Shown here: piece by piece, positions 11,096 to 21,366 of the stretch
How positions within the stretch are numbered: the stretch's first letter is position 1
How the letters are laid out: every line of letters starts with the position of its first letter
Assembly (NCBI GenBank): GCA_963556195.1
Contig: OY744517.1
Coordinates: forward strand, 148,366,882 to 148,430,881
Direction: 5' to 3'
DNA length: 64,000 bases
Source of the DNA: Sepiola atlantica
Lineage: Eukaryota > Mollusca > Cephalopoda > Sepiida > Sepiolidae
The notes under the pieces: generated by a model
Seen by the model: only the letters and a program-made list of their open reading frames with translations
What the model was told of the DNA's origin: nothing
Database searches by the model: none
Made by a program: the position numbers and the translations under genes

Positions 11096-11710
11096 GAGGA
11101 CGGCCAAACAAGCATTTTTTAACATCAGACTTTAAAACGACCATGTTGTAGTCAGCTAGGAAGCAGCCCCGTGGTATTCTGTCCCACAGACGAGTAGTTC
11201 CTGAAAAAAAAGAAGCTTTGTTCGTAGAAGTTTCATTTAGTTTTAGGTACACAGAGGAATACAGGGAAATTATTTAAATGGTTGTAGCTAGACGAGTTCT
11301 CTGTGAATCTTTTACAGGGTCACCATAGATTGGAGCGCAGCCGAGCACCTACCATGAAAATAACGATAGATTAAAGAAACACTAGCAACGTATCTTCTCT
11401 GAGAAAGAGGTTGCAGGGAAGAGGAAAGGACACCCTTCACTAGATTTCGAAGTCGATTTTGTACCTGTTAAGGAAAGAAAGAGTTCTCGGAGTAGCACCT
11501 CCCCTAAATGTGGTAACAGTACTCCATTTTAGGATGTATTTGACTTTTAGACAGGCAGAGGATCGTGTTAAGAGTGAGATACTTTTTTGGGGCGGTAGAA
11601 TGATTCAACCATTGTTCTAGCGACCTTAGTGACGGATTTGATGTAAGTCTTCTATTTCAGGTCTGGCGTGAAGGTCAGTACTTGAGGCTTATTAAAGCAG
11701 GGGGCTTCCC
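11096..11710 (-). mobile_element. CR1/Jockey-like LINE, 3' fragment
   Basis: Collinear with 3778-4330 and 55375-56040. It keeps the same 3' end (read backwards from AGGACGGCCAAACAAGC), the S/HRRNVASL-like block near 11400 and the region upstream to about 11710. Stops and frameshifts are frequent. Its 5' truncation point abuts a (GA)n tract, as in the 55-kb copy. Confidence 0.72.
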
Positions 11711-11715
11711 CAAGG

Positions 11716-11751
11716 AGAGAGAGAGAGAGATAAAGAGAGAGAGAGAGAGAA
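11716..11751 (+). repeat. (GA)n microsatellite
   Basis: GA dinucleotide run with one ATAA interruption, at the 5' truncation point of the minus-strand LINE fragment. Confidence 0.95.
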
Positions 11752-11782
11752 CCATAAATTTAAACTGGAAAAAAGTGACGAT

Positions 11783-11995
11783 ACCGGCGTTGGAACTCCC
11801 TTTCTGCTCCCTGTTTCCCCTACTTCACAAACATGCAGAAAGTTAAAACTAATGTGAACAAGCATGCAGCTGCACAGCTTCCAATTTAGGATGATCCTCT
11901 AAACTTTCACTCTAATTCTCAATAACCCCCTACGTCTACAGTGGCAATTTGACTTGTTTGGGGTGAAAAGTTGAAAATAAATACTCACATAATTA
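11783..11995 (+). mobile_element. CR1/Jockey-like LINE (family A), extreme 3' end
   Basis: Shares the C-terminal coding end and 3' UTR with 33166-35345 and 42060-42540. Landmarks are the CKVNVNKH-type end (AATGTGAACAAGCATGCAGC), then ACAGTGGCAATTTGACTTG and GGGGTGAAAAGTTGAAAATA. Only about 200 bp survive. It is a 5'-truncated insertion in the opposite orientation to its neighbour at 11096-11710. Confidence 0.75.
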
Positions 11996-12130
11996 AATTA
12001 CTCTGTTCACCATGAATCTTTTGTTTGGTATACTTTTTTAATTTTCAGCAATTGTTGGAATTTTCTCAAATTATTTTCTTTGTCAACCCTTATAATCTGG
12101 TGTAGAAATATATAGATATATTGAAGCAGA

Positions 12131-12133
<3 letters not shown>

Positions 12134-12203
<70 letters not shown>
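12134..12203 (+). repeat. (TA)n microsatellite
   Basis: Uninterrupted TA run of about 70 bp at one end of the SINE cluster. Confidence 0.97.
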
Positions 12204-12204
<1 letters not shown>

Positions 12205-12206
<2 letters not shown>

Positions 12207-12375
12207 GAATATTTTTATTTAATTATAATCCACATACACATATGTGTACTCTTTTTTCGAGAACCATCAGTGTGGAGGATGACTGTTCCGCTGCTCGCAC
12301 GATTCGAACCCCAGACCAAAGTCAACTTTAAGTTTCTAATCTGAACTACTACCACGAGGCCAACACAACAGCCAT
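12205..12375 (-). mobile_element. tRNA-derived SINE, copy 1
   Basis: Read on the minus strand, GTTGGCCTCGTGGTAGTAG (A-box-like, near 12346-12364) is followed by GGTTCGAATC (B box, 12301-12310), as in a tRNA-derived pol III promoter. Downstream come ACAGTCATCCTCCACACTGA and a TTCTCGAAAAAAG segment shared with three other fragments nearby, then an AT-rich tail into (TA)n. It is not a functional tRNA gene: the acceptor stem does not close. Confidence 0.78.
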
Positions 12376-12544
12376 GAGGAAAGAGAAGAATTAAACTCTA
12401 TTTATGTCAATAGAAGCAGACATATTTTAGTAGGGTATCATAACAGTGTTCAACGAGCATGGCGGAGGAAACTTTTCATTACGCATTTAATTGACAATCT
12501 TTTAATTATTACCTTAAAGTCCCCATCCTGTGTTAAAGGCTGCG

Positions 12545-12677
12545 ACAACCAATATTATGATAAATATTTTTATTTAATTTTATCGACATACAAATGAGTT
12601 TCATCCTTTTTCGAGAATCATCAGTGTGGAGGATGACTGTTCTACCAGTCGCACGATTCGAACCCGTGAAAAAAGTC

Positions 12678-12683
<6 letters not shown>
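12545..12683 (-). mobile_element. tRNA-derived SINE, copy 2 (truncated)
   Basis: Same family and orientation as copy 1. The B box lies at 12655-12664, followed on the minus strand by the CATCCTCCACACTGATGATT body. The A-box half is lost: the element stops at a (TA)n run starting at 12682. Confidence 0.75.

Positions 12684-12741
<58 letters not shown>
12682..12741 (+). repeat. (TA)n microsatellite
   Basis: About 60 bp of TA between SINE copy 2 and repeat E. The YIYIYI frames on both strands are translations of it. Confidence 0.97.
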
Positions 12742-12742
<1 letters not shown>

Positions 12743-12862
12743 GGTAATCCAGGTAAGATTTGTATCCACAGGTTTAAATCGGGAGAATCCTTACCTGTGT
12801 TTATATAACAGTGCTCAATAATAAATAGAACTTTTTATATATAATATAAAATAATTTGTATA
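12742..12862 (+). repeat. dispersed repeat E, copy 1
   Basis: GGTAATCCAGGTAAGATTTG, TATCCACAGGTTTAAATC and CAGTGCTCAATAATAAATAG recur in the same order at 36368-36460. In both places the repeat follows a microsatellite and ends in AT-rich DNA. It may be the 3' tail of a SINE or LINE. Confidence 0.65.
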
Positions 12863-12865
12863 AAC

Positions 12866-12960
12866 AAAAAAATTCTGGGGTTCGAATCGTGCGATCGACA
12901 AATAAGTTATCCCCCACACTGATGATTCCCGGAAAAGAATGACACATAATATTGTTTATA
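12866..12960 (+). mobile_element. tRNA-derived SINE, copy 3 (truncated)
   Basis: Sense orientation. B box GGTTCGAATC at 12879-12888, then the CCACACTGATGATTCCCGG body and the AAAAGAATGACACA end. The tRNA 5' half is missing. Confidence 0.75.
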
Positions 12961-13117
12961 GCCCCCTTAATACAGGATGTCTGCTTTAAGAGAAACAAAA
13001 ATAGGCTGCCAAATTAATGCTCAAATGCGACGTTCCGTCCTGTTGGATTGTGGAACACTGTTCTGACGTTTGTAAAAATATAAATAGACTTTTATTCTCT
13101 TTTTCCCCATGGATGTT

Positions 13118-13280
13118 AGGTTGCCCGCATCGATGTAGGAGTTCAGACTTGAAAGTTAAAAGGTGATTTGGGTCTGGGGTTCGAACCATGCGACTGACAG
13201 AACAGTTAGTTTCTACACTGATGATTCTTGGAAAAGATGAAACATATGTATGTGGACTAGAATTACAAATATTTATCATG

Positions 13281-13284
<4 letters not shown>
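13118..13284 (+). mobile_element. tRNA-derived SINE, copy 4
   Basis: Sense orientation. GGTTCGAACC B box at 13178-13187, the TACACTGATGATTCTTGG body, GATGAAACATATG and an AT-rich end running into (TA)n at 13285-13317. The A box is weak (GATGTAGGAGTTCAG). Confidence 0.75.

Positions 13285-13317
<33 letters not shown>
13285..13317 (+). repeat. (TA)n microsatellite
   Basis: Short TA run separating SINE copy 4 from repeat C. Confidence 0.95.
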
Positions 13318-13323
<6 letters not shown>

Positions 13324-13324
13324 A

Positions 13325-13595
13325 TATATTTCTATGAAATAATTCCGATCCGGTCAGCATATATTCTATAAGGAATTAAATCGAATTATATTTTATTGTT
13401 CTTAACAACATGCTGAAACGATCACCCAAAAGAACTAACCAATAAGAATCATATATTGATTTTGCAGGGAGAAGACTATCGATGACAAGATCATGAAAAG
13501 ACTAATTTTACTTCATATATTAGATATATAAATAGGCAATGAGACTTTTCTAGGTTAATCATATGCAATCATACTTCAGATAAAACCAAAAGTTA
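13325..13595 (+). repeat. dispersed repeat C, copy 2
   Basis: Diverged copy of 9125-9395 in direct orientation; the same three sequence blocks are present. Confidence 0.7.
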
Positions 13596-15290
13596 CCTGA
13601 AAATGGATGCATTCGAATTATTTTTAACACCTGAGATATTTTCCCCAAATCCGTTTAATTTTATTCTTATATATGATTTATAAAGATGTCAATTTAATAT
13701 TGGTCTTGTCTCAACCATAAAGTACTTTGCTTTCTTTTTGTAATTCTTTGTTTCTCTTACTATATTTTTGATCTGCATTGCTTTTCGCTAAATGATAACG
13801 CGATATTTGGTTTCCCAACTCCATCCCGCACCTTTACCGTTACTTTCACTTCTTTTCCCGCTTTCTATGCGTCAGGTTTTACTTTCAACGCTTGGTGTCT
13901 GTCAGCGTCGTGATAATACGAAGTGTAGACATGATTAGCTTGTCGCTTCCTGTGTCCATCAAACGCTGTAAAGCTCTTAACAATGTTCTTAATTCCTGTT
14001 TTTTTTAAAAACATATTTAGCCTTAATATCTATAGTCTACTGTTCTTTTTGTACTCACGTGTATCTGAAGTAATGCCGATTTGTTCTTGTTGTTAACGCT
14101 ATCATTTTTGACGCAATTTATTTCGGCGGGAAATTGATGGTACCTAAAACGAAAGCGCGGGCTCAATATATGGAACTTTGTTCGCCGCCATAGTCGCCAC
14201 CAAAAATGCTGTAAACGTTCGCAGCATTTGTTTGAATACGTAAATTATATATTCGTTTTTGTTTTTTTTTAAATATAGTTTTCCTTTACTGAAAGGATAG
14301 GATTGATGCATTATATGCCAAATATATACTGGCATCTTTCACTCTCGGTAGACTACGGAGTTACGTTCAGAGCGCATCGGTAAGTAAGTATAGAAGGCAA
14401 GCTGGTACACATGCAGCAGACCATCCTCTCTACGTCGATGGAATAGTTAATTTGGAAGACAAGCACCATTACACATTCTTCCAGTGCTGTTGCAAGAGTT
14501 GCCATAACGTTGTTATTATATACAGTCTCGGACTGCTTTAGGGACTCCGGCTCCTCGTGCTGACTCCGTTATTTTTTCCTATGAGTGGGTATATTTGTAA
14601 GACAGCGGAGGTATAAAATCAGTTTTCCTTCTCTCAAATGTGTTGTCTTTCTAGAGTGATCATCCCTATCTACCCAAAGTACTGGTTTTCAGGCGGCAAA
14701 TAGCAACCAAATAGACGTTAGAAAAATACGGCAATTTCATTTTATTTTGCCGACTATCACAAGTTTAAAATTAATGAGGAAATACACATAGTTTATATTA
14801 TTTTCTTCGGACTATTATCCACATATACTTTTATTTTCCAAATAGAAAATCTGTAAATAATAAAAAAACAAAACTGGATTAAAATGAAACACAGAATAAA
14901 AATAAAAGTTTTTTTATAAAAAAAAACAATTCTCCTTTCTGGTTTTGAGAGCATAAAGAAAACACAAGCATTATTTATCTAAGAATAGTTTTCGTAGTTT
15001 CGTAATGTAGCATACTCATTTAGTTGCTAATTATCTTATAACAACTGAGTAGTCAACTTCGGCAATAAAACACCCTACTTTGCAAACCGCTCCCCCATGA
15101 CCGAGGGTACCTTTTGCTACACGCGTTTGTCCATATTTGTTATTAAATCGGAGCGCTTAACAATAAAGGTCGTCAGACATTCTTCTGTTTTAAAAGCAAG
15201 CAATTAATAATTCTACAAACATCAGGCCGAGAAGACGATAGGTTTACTGAGTCGCTTTCCATATTCGCCATTGATTGATTTCATCCTCTG
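13596..15290. other. unassigned noncoding stretch
   Basis: I see no gene, RNA or classified repeat in this 1.7 kb. Short open frames (for example 14144-14335, minus) show no recognisable protein. A T-rich section at 13700-13780 weakly resembles repeat D. Confidence 0.4.
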
Positions 15291-15294
15291 TCTT

Positions 15295-15342
15295 CCCCGG
15301 ATCGGATCATAGACATAAGGAGAGAGAAAAAGAGACAGAGAG

Positions 15343-15377
<35 letters not shown>

Positions 15378-15815
15378 AAGAAAGAGAAAAAAGAGAGAGA
15401 AAGAAAGAATATTAAACACAGAGCTTATTAGATTATAAGTTCCTTAGCTCATATTAACACAGTTCAGGATTCTTTGACCCCTTGATCCGTTGTCTACAAA
15501 ATTTCCTGTTAAATTGTGATCGGATCATAGACATAAGGAGAGAGATAGAGATAGATAGATAGATAGATAGATAGAGATATAGAGAAAGAGAGAGTGAGAG
15601 AGAGAGAAAGAGAGTGTGGAGAAAGAGAGAGAAAGAGAGAAAAAAGAGAGAGAAAGAGAGAAAGAGAGAAAAAGAGAGAGAGAGGGTGGGGAATAGAGAA
15701 TATTAATCACGGAGCTTATTAGATTATAAGTTCCTTAGCACACGATTCAGGATCCCAATCAAAATCATTGTTGACCCTTGATCTGTTGTCTACAAAATTT
15801 TCTGCCTCATAATAT
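15295..15815 (+). repeat. tandem duplication (~220 bp) carrying (GA)n
   Basis: GATCGGATCATAGACATAAG begins each unit (15299 and 15518), followed by a GA-rich tract of different length, then GAGCTTATTAGATTATAAGT and TTGTCTACAAAATTT. The two units are nearly identical outside the GA tract. Confidence 0.9.
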
Positions 15816-16254
15816 TACCGCTAACGTTTGTACTAGCTTGTATATCTAGTAGCTTATTCTTCTACACGAATATTTCAATTGATTTAGATGACTATTTATA
15901 GTTATTTATACACTTGAGAGTCCTTGTCAAGAAAGATAATCTTAGATTGGATAGTTCTTATTCAAGCGAGATAATTTCAAACAATCTATGACATCATCTT
16001 ACTACAGCCGATTTCTATGATTATTCATTTCTATGTGTACCGTCTTTTGAAGCTGTCAGTGCTTTTACATGAGGTTTATGCATTTACCTACTTTTCATGC
16101 TTTTAACTGTAATAAAACTTATATAGAGAACCACCAATAAAATGATAATACTCAACTTTGCCATTGCAATGTATAACATTGCTGTACTTAGGATCAAGTT
16201 AGATTCATTTGCTTTGAAAGTATTTTTAGGTTGTTGGTCAGAGAATTGTTCGTA
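15816..16254. other. unassigned noncoding stretch
   Basis: No gene or recognised repeat is seen. Confidence 0.4.
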
Positions 16255-16795
16255 TCAATCAATAATGTCTGGAATTCTTCTCGAATTCTCTTGACTCATC
16301 CCCTGCAACTATCAGATGACACCCAGAGTCTTCTTCAAGTCTGTGTACATACGTCTTCAAACTGATCGTTTGCCGCTTAATGGGTTCTATAGTGAGGTGC
16401 AAATCACATGTTCTGATTTACTTCCCCAGGAGTGACCAGATCGCCAGAATGTCTTCCGTCTCAGTCCGGCTGAGATAAGAAAAAAGGTGTGCATATAGGC
16501 GTTTCTGGGAAGGGAGTTTTCTCTAGCTGATATCCCATGCAACTCGAAACATCCTGATGTATGTTCCGTCAAGTGATGCTACTTGCTGTTTCGTCAGTGT
16601 CCAAACTGTCGTGCCATAGAGCACAGCAGATTGAACTGTGGTCCTAAAAAGTATCTCAAGTTTTTCCGAAAGGGAATGGACTTCCAGATTGTGCGCTGTC
16701 CGCCAATGAAACCGCAGACCGTTTTTGCGGATTTTGATGCATATTTCTGCAAACTTGATCTGAGTGAATCCTTTAATCCTATACATACAAATATA
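16255..16795 (-). mobile_element. RTE-like LINE, C-terminal fragment
   Basis: The minus strand encodes VLYGTTVWTLTKQQVASLDG followed by YIRMFRVAWDIS (about 16640-16525). This is the conserved block after the reverse transcriptase in RTE/endonuclease-RT elements, usually read as LLYGxExWT...RRLRxxxR. Upstream (about 16780-16660) is FAEICIKIRKNGLRFHW. Downstream, frames break but a TYV-RLEEDSGC-like end remains near 16340. Only the C-terminal third is left and it is non-functional. Confidence 0.75.
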
Positions 16796-18204
16796 TAAAC
16801 ATAGATATACCTAACTTTATATAGATAAAGATATATCCTATCGGGGAGAGAGTACAGAAATAGTGAGATTATGCTACACTTGTGCATATGCAAAAGAAAA
16901 AGAAAACAATATGAGATTGACCTTTATAACAGGTTACGCGCATAGAAATAACAGACCACACAAACGAAATAATGAGGGGCTATATACGTCAGATGACACA
17001 GTTGCAGCTTTTGTGCGTAAAATAAAAAAAAAGAACAGGTTAGAATCGGTCTCATTTTTACTCATTGACCACCTGTTAAATAGTAAATGGTACGTTCGCT
17101 AGTATATATCTGATGATTTGGGCACTGCAGAGCGGCGTTCATGCGTACCCAGCAAATCGGGTTCATGGCGTCAGCGTGTGCACTAAGATGTCACCTCAAC
17201 TTGTTGGAGATAGAAACGGACGTGACGTCACATGGCTCAAAGAGAGAGGAACGAGAGAAGTGGAGAGTTCTTTAGGAAGCAATAGGTGTAAGAAATGACT
17301 TGAGAATCGATGATAAATTAAGGGAATAAGGCTTCAGATGTCCGTAGCCCCGGGTGTTCCACCCCGCCACTAGCAGAAGAGAAGGCGACGTCAACAGCTA
17401 AATAAATAGTCCTTCTGTAAAATTTATAATATTACCTTTTCTTTGGTTGTTGTAGGATTTTAATTCAAGGCGTGAATGCATCCCCGTGGATACGATCGTG
17501 GTTAAAATGCTTCAGTCATGGGAGGAGTGGAATTGGAGGTACGAATTCATTATGGTTTAGCGTTAGCCGTACAGACCAACGAATGTAACTTTAAGAAGTT
17601 AATAAAACTATATCAGTTTATTTTTGTAATGATACTTCGAATGAGTATTTCACCTAACACGGGTAGAGTTGCTGTCATTTGATCTGAGACAAGATGCTAG
17701 AGATGTCAAAAATATTGTGTAAAATATTAAAAAATAAATAAAATAATTTGCTTAAAAGGTTGAAAAATGAGCTTTCAAAAGAAAGAAAAAAACATTAATG
17801 TAGCCAAACTATGACAGTTCGCCTTTGAATTTGCTGTAAGATATGACTTCGGACCATTAACCTAACAATGCAATGTCCTTCCGCTAGTCATCGCAATCGC
17901 TACATTAACACATCCGGTTCGTTTGACTGGTCCTGGGTGCAGCTTGTCACCGAAACACTGACAGTTAACCAATGAGAATAAAGCAACAAAATGTTTACCG
18001 TCTGACCTTTTCATTGAACGCATTCGCTAGCAACAAAGAAGATGATGATGGCGACGATGAAGGCCAGGTTTAAAAAATAGCTTCCGGAATAGCGCTGTCG
18101 TATTTTGAGGCTCTTAGCTCGAAGGCAGTACACGTATATCTTTTTGGTATTTCCGTCAAGTTTTGTTTATATAGGTTTAAGTTTTATTTGTTGTTGTTGT
18201 TGAA

Positions 18205-18205
<1 letters not shown>
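16796..18205. other. unassigned noncoding stretch
   Basis: Short frames (for example 16863-17102 and 17113-17298, plus) show no recognisable domain. No classified repeat is visible. Confidence 0.4.

Positions 18206-18253
<48 letters not shown>
18206..18253 (+). repeat. (ACT)n microsatellite
   Basis: About 15 ACT units at the 5' truncation point of the first LINE-tail copy. Confidence 0.95.
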
Positions 18254-18254
<1 letters not shown>

Positions 18255-18541
18255 ATATTAATTGCATAGACATCCACTGGAAGTGCAGAGAGCGCTGGGA
18301 CATTGGGGAGGCTCATTGCCACCCAAATCCCAGAGAAGACCAAAAGTCCTTACCAGTGAAAAATCAATGGTAAACGACTGTTGCGATACTGCAAGGTTAT
18401 TTGCGGTGGCTATCGTACAGAGGTAGAGAATACTGGAAATCTGGGGAGACTTGTTGTCACCCAGATTCTAGAGAATACCACCGGTTGTTGTCGGTGAGCA
18501 ATCACTGATGATGACCTGTGTGATAACTCCTAGTGAGTACA

Positions 18542-18620
<79 letters not shown>
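18254..18620 (+). mobile_element. R4/Dong-like LINE 3' UTR, copy 1, with (TAA)n tail
   Basis: 5'-truncated unit with CCCAGAGAAGACCAAAAGTC, TGTTGCGATACTGCAAGG, CACTGATGATGACCTGTGTG and the terminal CTCCTAGTGAGTACAAATAA, which runs into about 75 bp of TAA. The identical unit follows the R4/Dong endonuclease region at 24345 and 53195, so it is read as that LINE's 3' UTR. Confidence 0.75.
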
Positions 18621-18621
<1 letters not shown>

Positions 18622-18986
18622 GGGGAAAATACAACCGCACGAGAGAGGCGCAAGCATAGGCTGACGCCACGAAAATTATGGATAGAGGGTCGAGGAGGGA
18701 AAGCGCAAACCAGACCTCCACTGGAAGAGCGCGGACAGCTCTGGGACCTTGGGAAGGCTTGTTGCCACTCGGGCCCCAGAGGGGACCAATGGCCTATATC
18801 AGCGGGAAATCGTTGGTAGGTGGCTGTTGCGATTACCGCAAGGTCATCAGCGGTGATGAACGAAAAGAGGTGGAGCATTCTGGAAGTCCGAGGAGACTTG
18901 TTGTCACTCAGAGTCCAGGGAATACCACAGGTTGTTGGCAGTGGGCGATCACTGACGATGACCAGTGTGATAACTCCTAGTGAGTA

Positions 18987-19070
<84 letters not shown>

Positions 19071-19072
19071 CT
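18621..19072 (+). mobile_element. R4/Dong-like LINE 3' UTR, copy 2, with (TAA)n tail
   Basis: The most complete solitary copy in the chain. It begins GCATAGGCTGACGCCACG, then GTCGAGGAGGGAAAGCGC and CCAGACCTCCACTGGAAGAG, and ends TAACTCCTAGTGAGTAAATA with about 85 bp of TAA. Its head joins directly to the TAA tail of copy 1. The 100-residue plus frame over it is not a recognisable protein. Confidence 0.78.
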
Positions 19073-19363
19073 AGACCTTCACTTGAAGAGTGCGGAGAGT
19101 ACTGGGACCTTGGGGATGTTTATCGACACCCAAATCCCAGGGATGACCAATGATTATTACCAGCGAGAAATCAATTGTAAGCGGCTTTTGCGATACCGCA
19201 AAGTCATTTGCAATGGTTATCGAAAAGTGGACAGTACTGGACATCTGAGGCGGCTTGTTGTCACGCAGTCTCCAGGGAACACCACCGGTTATTATCAGTG
19301 AGCACTCACTGACAATGACTTGTGTGAGAACTCCTAGTGAGTACAAATAATAATAATAATAAT
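19073..19363 (+). mobile_element. R4/Dong-like LINE 3' UTR, copy 3, with (TAA)n tail
   Basis: Truncated at its 5' end at CCTTCACTTGAAGAGTGCGG, which joins the TAA tail of copy 2. It ends GAACTCCTAGTGAGTACAAA plus a short TAA run. It differs from copies 2 and 4 at many sites, so it is an older or different subfamily. Confidence 0.75.
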
Positions 19364-19608
19364 CTGGGACCTTGGGGAGGCTTGTTGCCACTCGGGCCCC
19401 AGAGGGGACCAATGGCCCTTATCAGCGGGAAATCGGTGGTAGGTGGCTGTTGCGATACCGCAAGGTAATCAGCGGTGATGAACGAAAAGAGGTGGAGCAT
19501 TCTGGAAGTCCGAGGAGACTTGTTGTCACTCAGACTCCAGGGAATACCACAGGTTGTTGGCAGTGGGCGATCACTGACGATGACCAGTGTGATAACTCCT
19601 AGTCAGTA

Positions 19609-19672
<64 letters not shown>
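19364..19672 (+). mobile_element. R4/Dong-like LINE 3' UTR, copy 4, with (TAA)n tail
   Basis: Starts at CTGGGACCTTGGGGAGGC inside the TAA tail of copy 3 and ends in (TAA)n then CAACAACAAC. Its sequence is very close to copy 2 (shared ATCAGCGGTGATGAACGAAA and TGGCAGTGGGCGATCACTGA), which suggests the same recent source or a local duplication. Confidence 0.78.
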
Positions 19673-19673
<1 letters not shown>

Positions 19674-19969
19674 CAACAACTAGCGGGACCCGTGTAAATT
19701 ACACGAAATAATGTTTTCAATACTAATTATTTTTTTCCTAACCTATACATGTTTTAATAAAATACGATAAGATTTGAATTGTATATTTATTTTTAAAAAT
19801 GAACAATACATGAAACAATTCACAAAACTTCTTTATATACAATATTTCTTGATTTGATCGATAGACTAATTCCGATTTGGACGACTAAACCTTACTTTGT
19901 AAATACTTTAGATTAAATTAAATTTGGCTCCAATTCATGAGTAGCATACAAAGGTTCGGAAGGTCGTTG

Positions 19970-20297
19970 CTTTTGATGTAAGCGTGACACACAAAATAAC
20001 ACATACGCTATCGTATTAATATGTCTTCCCGGTCGTCCCCTCCCTACCTCCCTCCCTTTGATGTAGAAAAAAAATCTTAGAGGTTGGTTGGGATCGAACT
20101 ATAAACCAGTCGGCCCGACGTACAAAAATGACGTAAAAATCCTACGTCGCTAACCGTTGCGCCAAAGGGAAATACTTAAAATTTTACGAAAATTAGGTAA
20201 CTTGAATGCTTTTCCAAATCTAGGTGCGGCACATATGCGCAGAGCTTTTCATGTGAGCGTGACACACAAACACACACGCTATCGTATTAATATATGG
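19970..20297 (-). mobile_element. tRNA-derived SINE of a second family
   Basis: On the minus strand, TTGGCGCAACGGTTAGCG (A box, 20148-20165) is followed by AGTTCGATCC (B box, 20091-20100), about 50 bp apart as in tRNA. The body runs to about 19978. A segment reading CGTGACACACAAA, then CACACGCTATCGTATTAATA, occurs on both sides (about 19982-20022 and 20258-20293), so the tRNA-like part sits between two copies of a longer repeat. It is not a functional tRNA: the acceptor ends do not pair. Confidence 0.75.
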
Positions 20298-20333
<36 letters not shown>

Positions 20334-20392
20334 TAAAAGAGAAGAAGAAGAAGAAGAAGAAGAAGAAAAAAAGAAAGAAGAAAATAAACTGT
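20298..20392 (+). repeat. (TAA)n then (GAA)n microsatellites
   Basis: TAA run at 20298-20330, followed by GAAGAAGAA at about 20340-20368 and a purine-rich remainder. Confidence 0.93.
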
Positions 20393-20984
20393 ACTATCAA
20401 TAATTATGAGAGCACTAGAATCAATTCTGAATAAATCTGGAAGAAGACTATGAGAAATTGGCTTTTAGGCAAGGAGCAAAGTGTCGTACTACAATCATTC
20501 TTCTCTGTCCTCAGTCAGTTAAAGAGAAATCCTTCTAGAGTTAGGCAATTTTTATTTTTGTCCCAAAGCAGAGTGTTCCTTTTTTAGGGGGCTGGGTTTT
20601 CCCAACGTTAAACACTGACCTTGTGTTCAACTGTTTCCTCGTGTCGTATCTTTTCTGATACTACACTTCATTTTTTCTATCCTCGGTTAGTGAAGGAGAA
20701 ATCCTAATCTGAGGCGATTTTAATTTTTTGTCCCAATCCTGAGTGCTTCTTTTTAGGTAGCTGAAAAAGTAAGAAACACCCCTGAGTACGAAAGCGAACC
20801 TACATAACCGCAAATCCCGACCAACAACAGATAAACTGAAATAGAAAGCGAACAATAAATATATAAATAAAGGAACTGAAACTGGCAGAAATCCTATGGT
20901 CTGACATTCCCCTATCCCATAGAACATTGTGGCATCGGCTTCTGTTGTTACGGCACAACATTGTCGTGAAGGATCAAATAGGAT
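20393..20984 (+). repeat. imperfect direct repeat (~170-bp spacing), otherwise unassigned
   Basis: The segment with CCTCAGTCAGTTAAAGAGAA and TTTGTCCCAAAGCAGAGTG (about 20508-20572) recurs with changes as CCTCGGTTAGTGAAGGAGAA and TTTGTCCCAATCCTGAGTG (about 20683-20747). No protein is recognised. Confidence 0.55.
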
Positions 20985-21290
20985 GTAAAGAAGCAGGAGG
21001 AGGAGGAGGAGGAGGAGGAAGAGCACCAACCAGATCTCCACTGGAAGGGTGCGGAAAGTACTTGCATCTTGGAAAGGTTTATTGCCACTCAAATCCCAGA
21101 CATTATCAGCGAGAAACCAACGGTGAACGGCAATTGCGATAATGCAAAATGAGTTGCAACAGTTACAGAATGAGGCGGAAGTGCTGGAAATCTGAGGAAA
21201 CCTATTGTCACGCAGATTCCAAGGAGCACAACTTATTATTATTAGTGAACAATCACTGATAATAACTCGTGTGTAAACCTCTAGTGAGTA

Positions 21291-21365
<75 letters not shown>

Positions 21366-21366
21366 C
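20985..21366 (+). mobile_element. R4/Dong-like LINE 3' UTR, copy 5, with (TAA)n tail
   Basis: AGGAGGAGGAGG leader, CCAGATCTCCACTGGAAGGG, and the terminal CTCTAGTGAGTAAATAATAA plus about 70 bp of TAA. Its tail is the insertion point of the long LINE that follows. Confidence 0.78.

Noticed and set aside
18678..18980. 100-residue plus-strand frame
   Set aside because: It lies wholly in the LINE 3' UTR unit, and other copies of that unit do not keep the frame.
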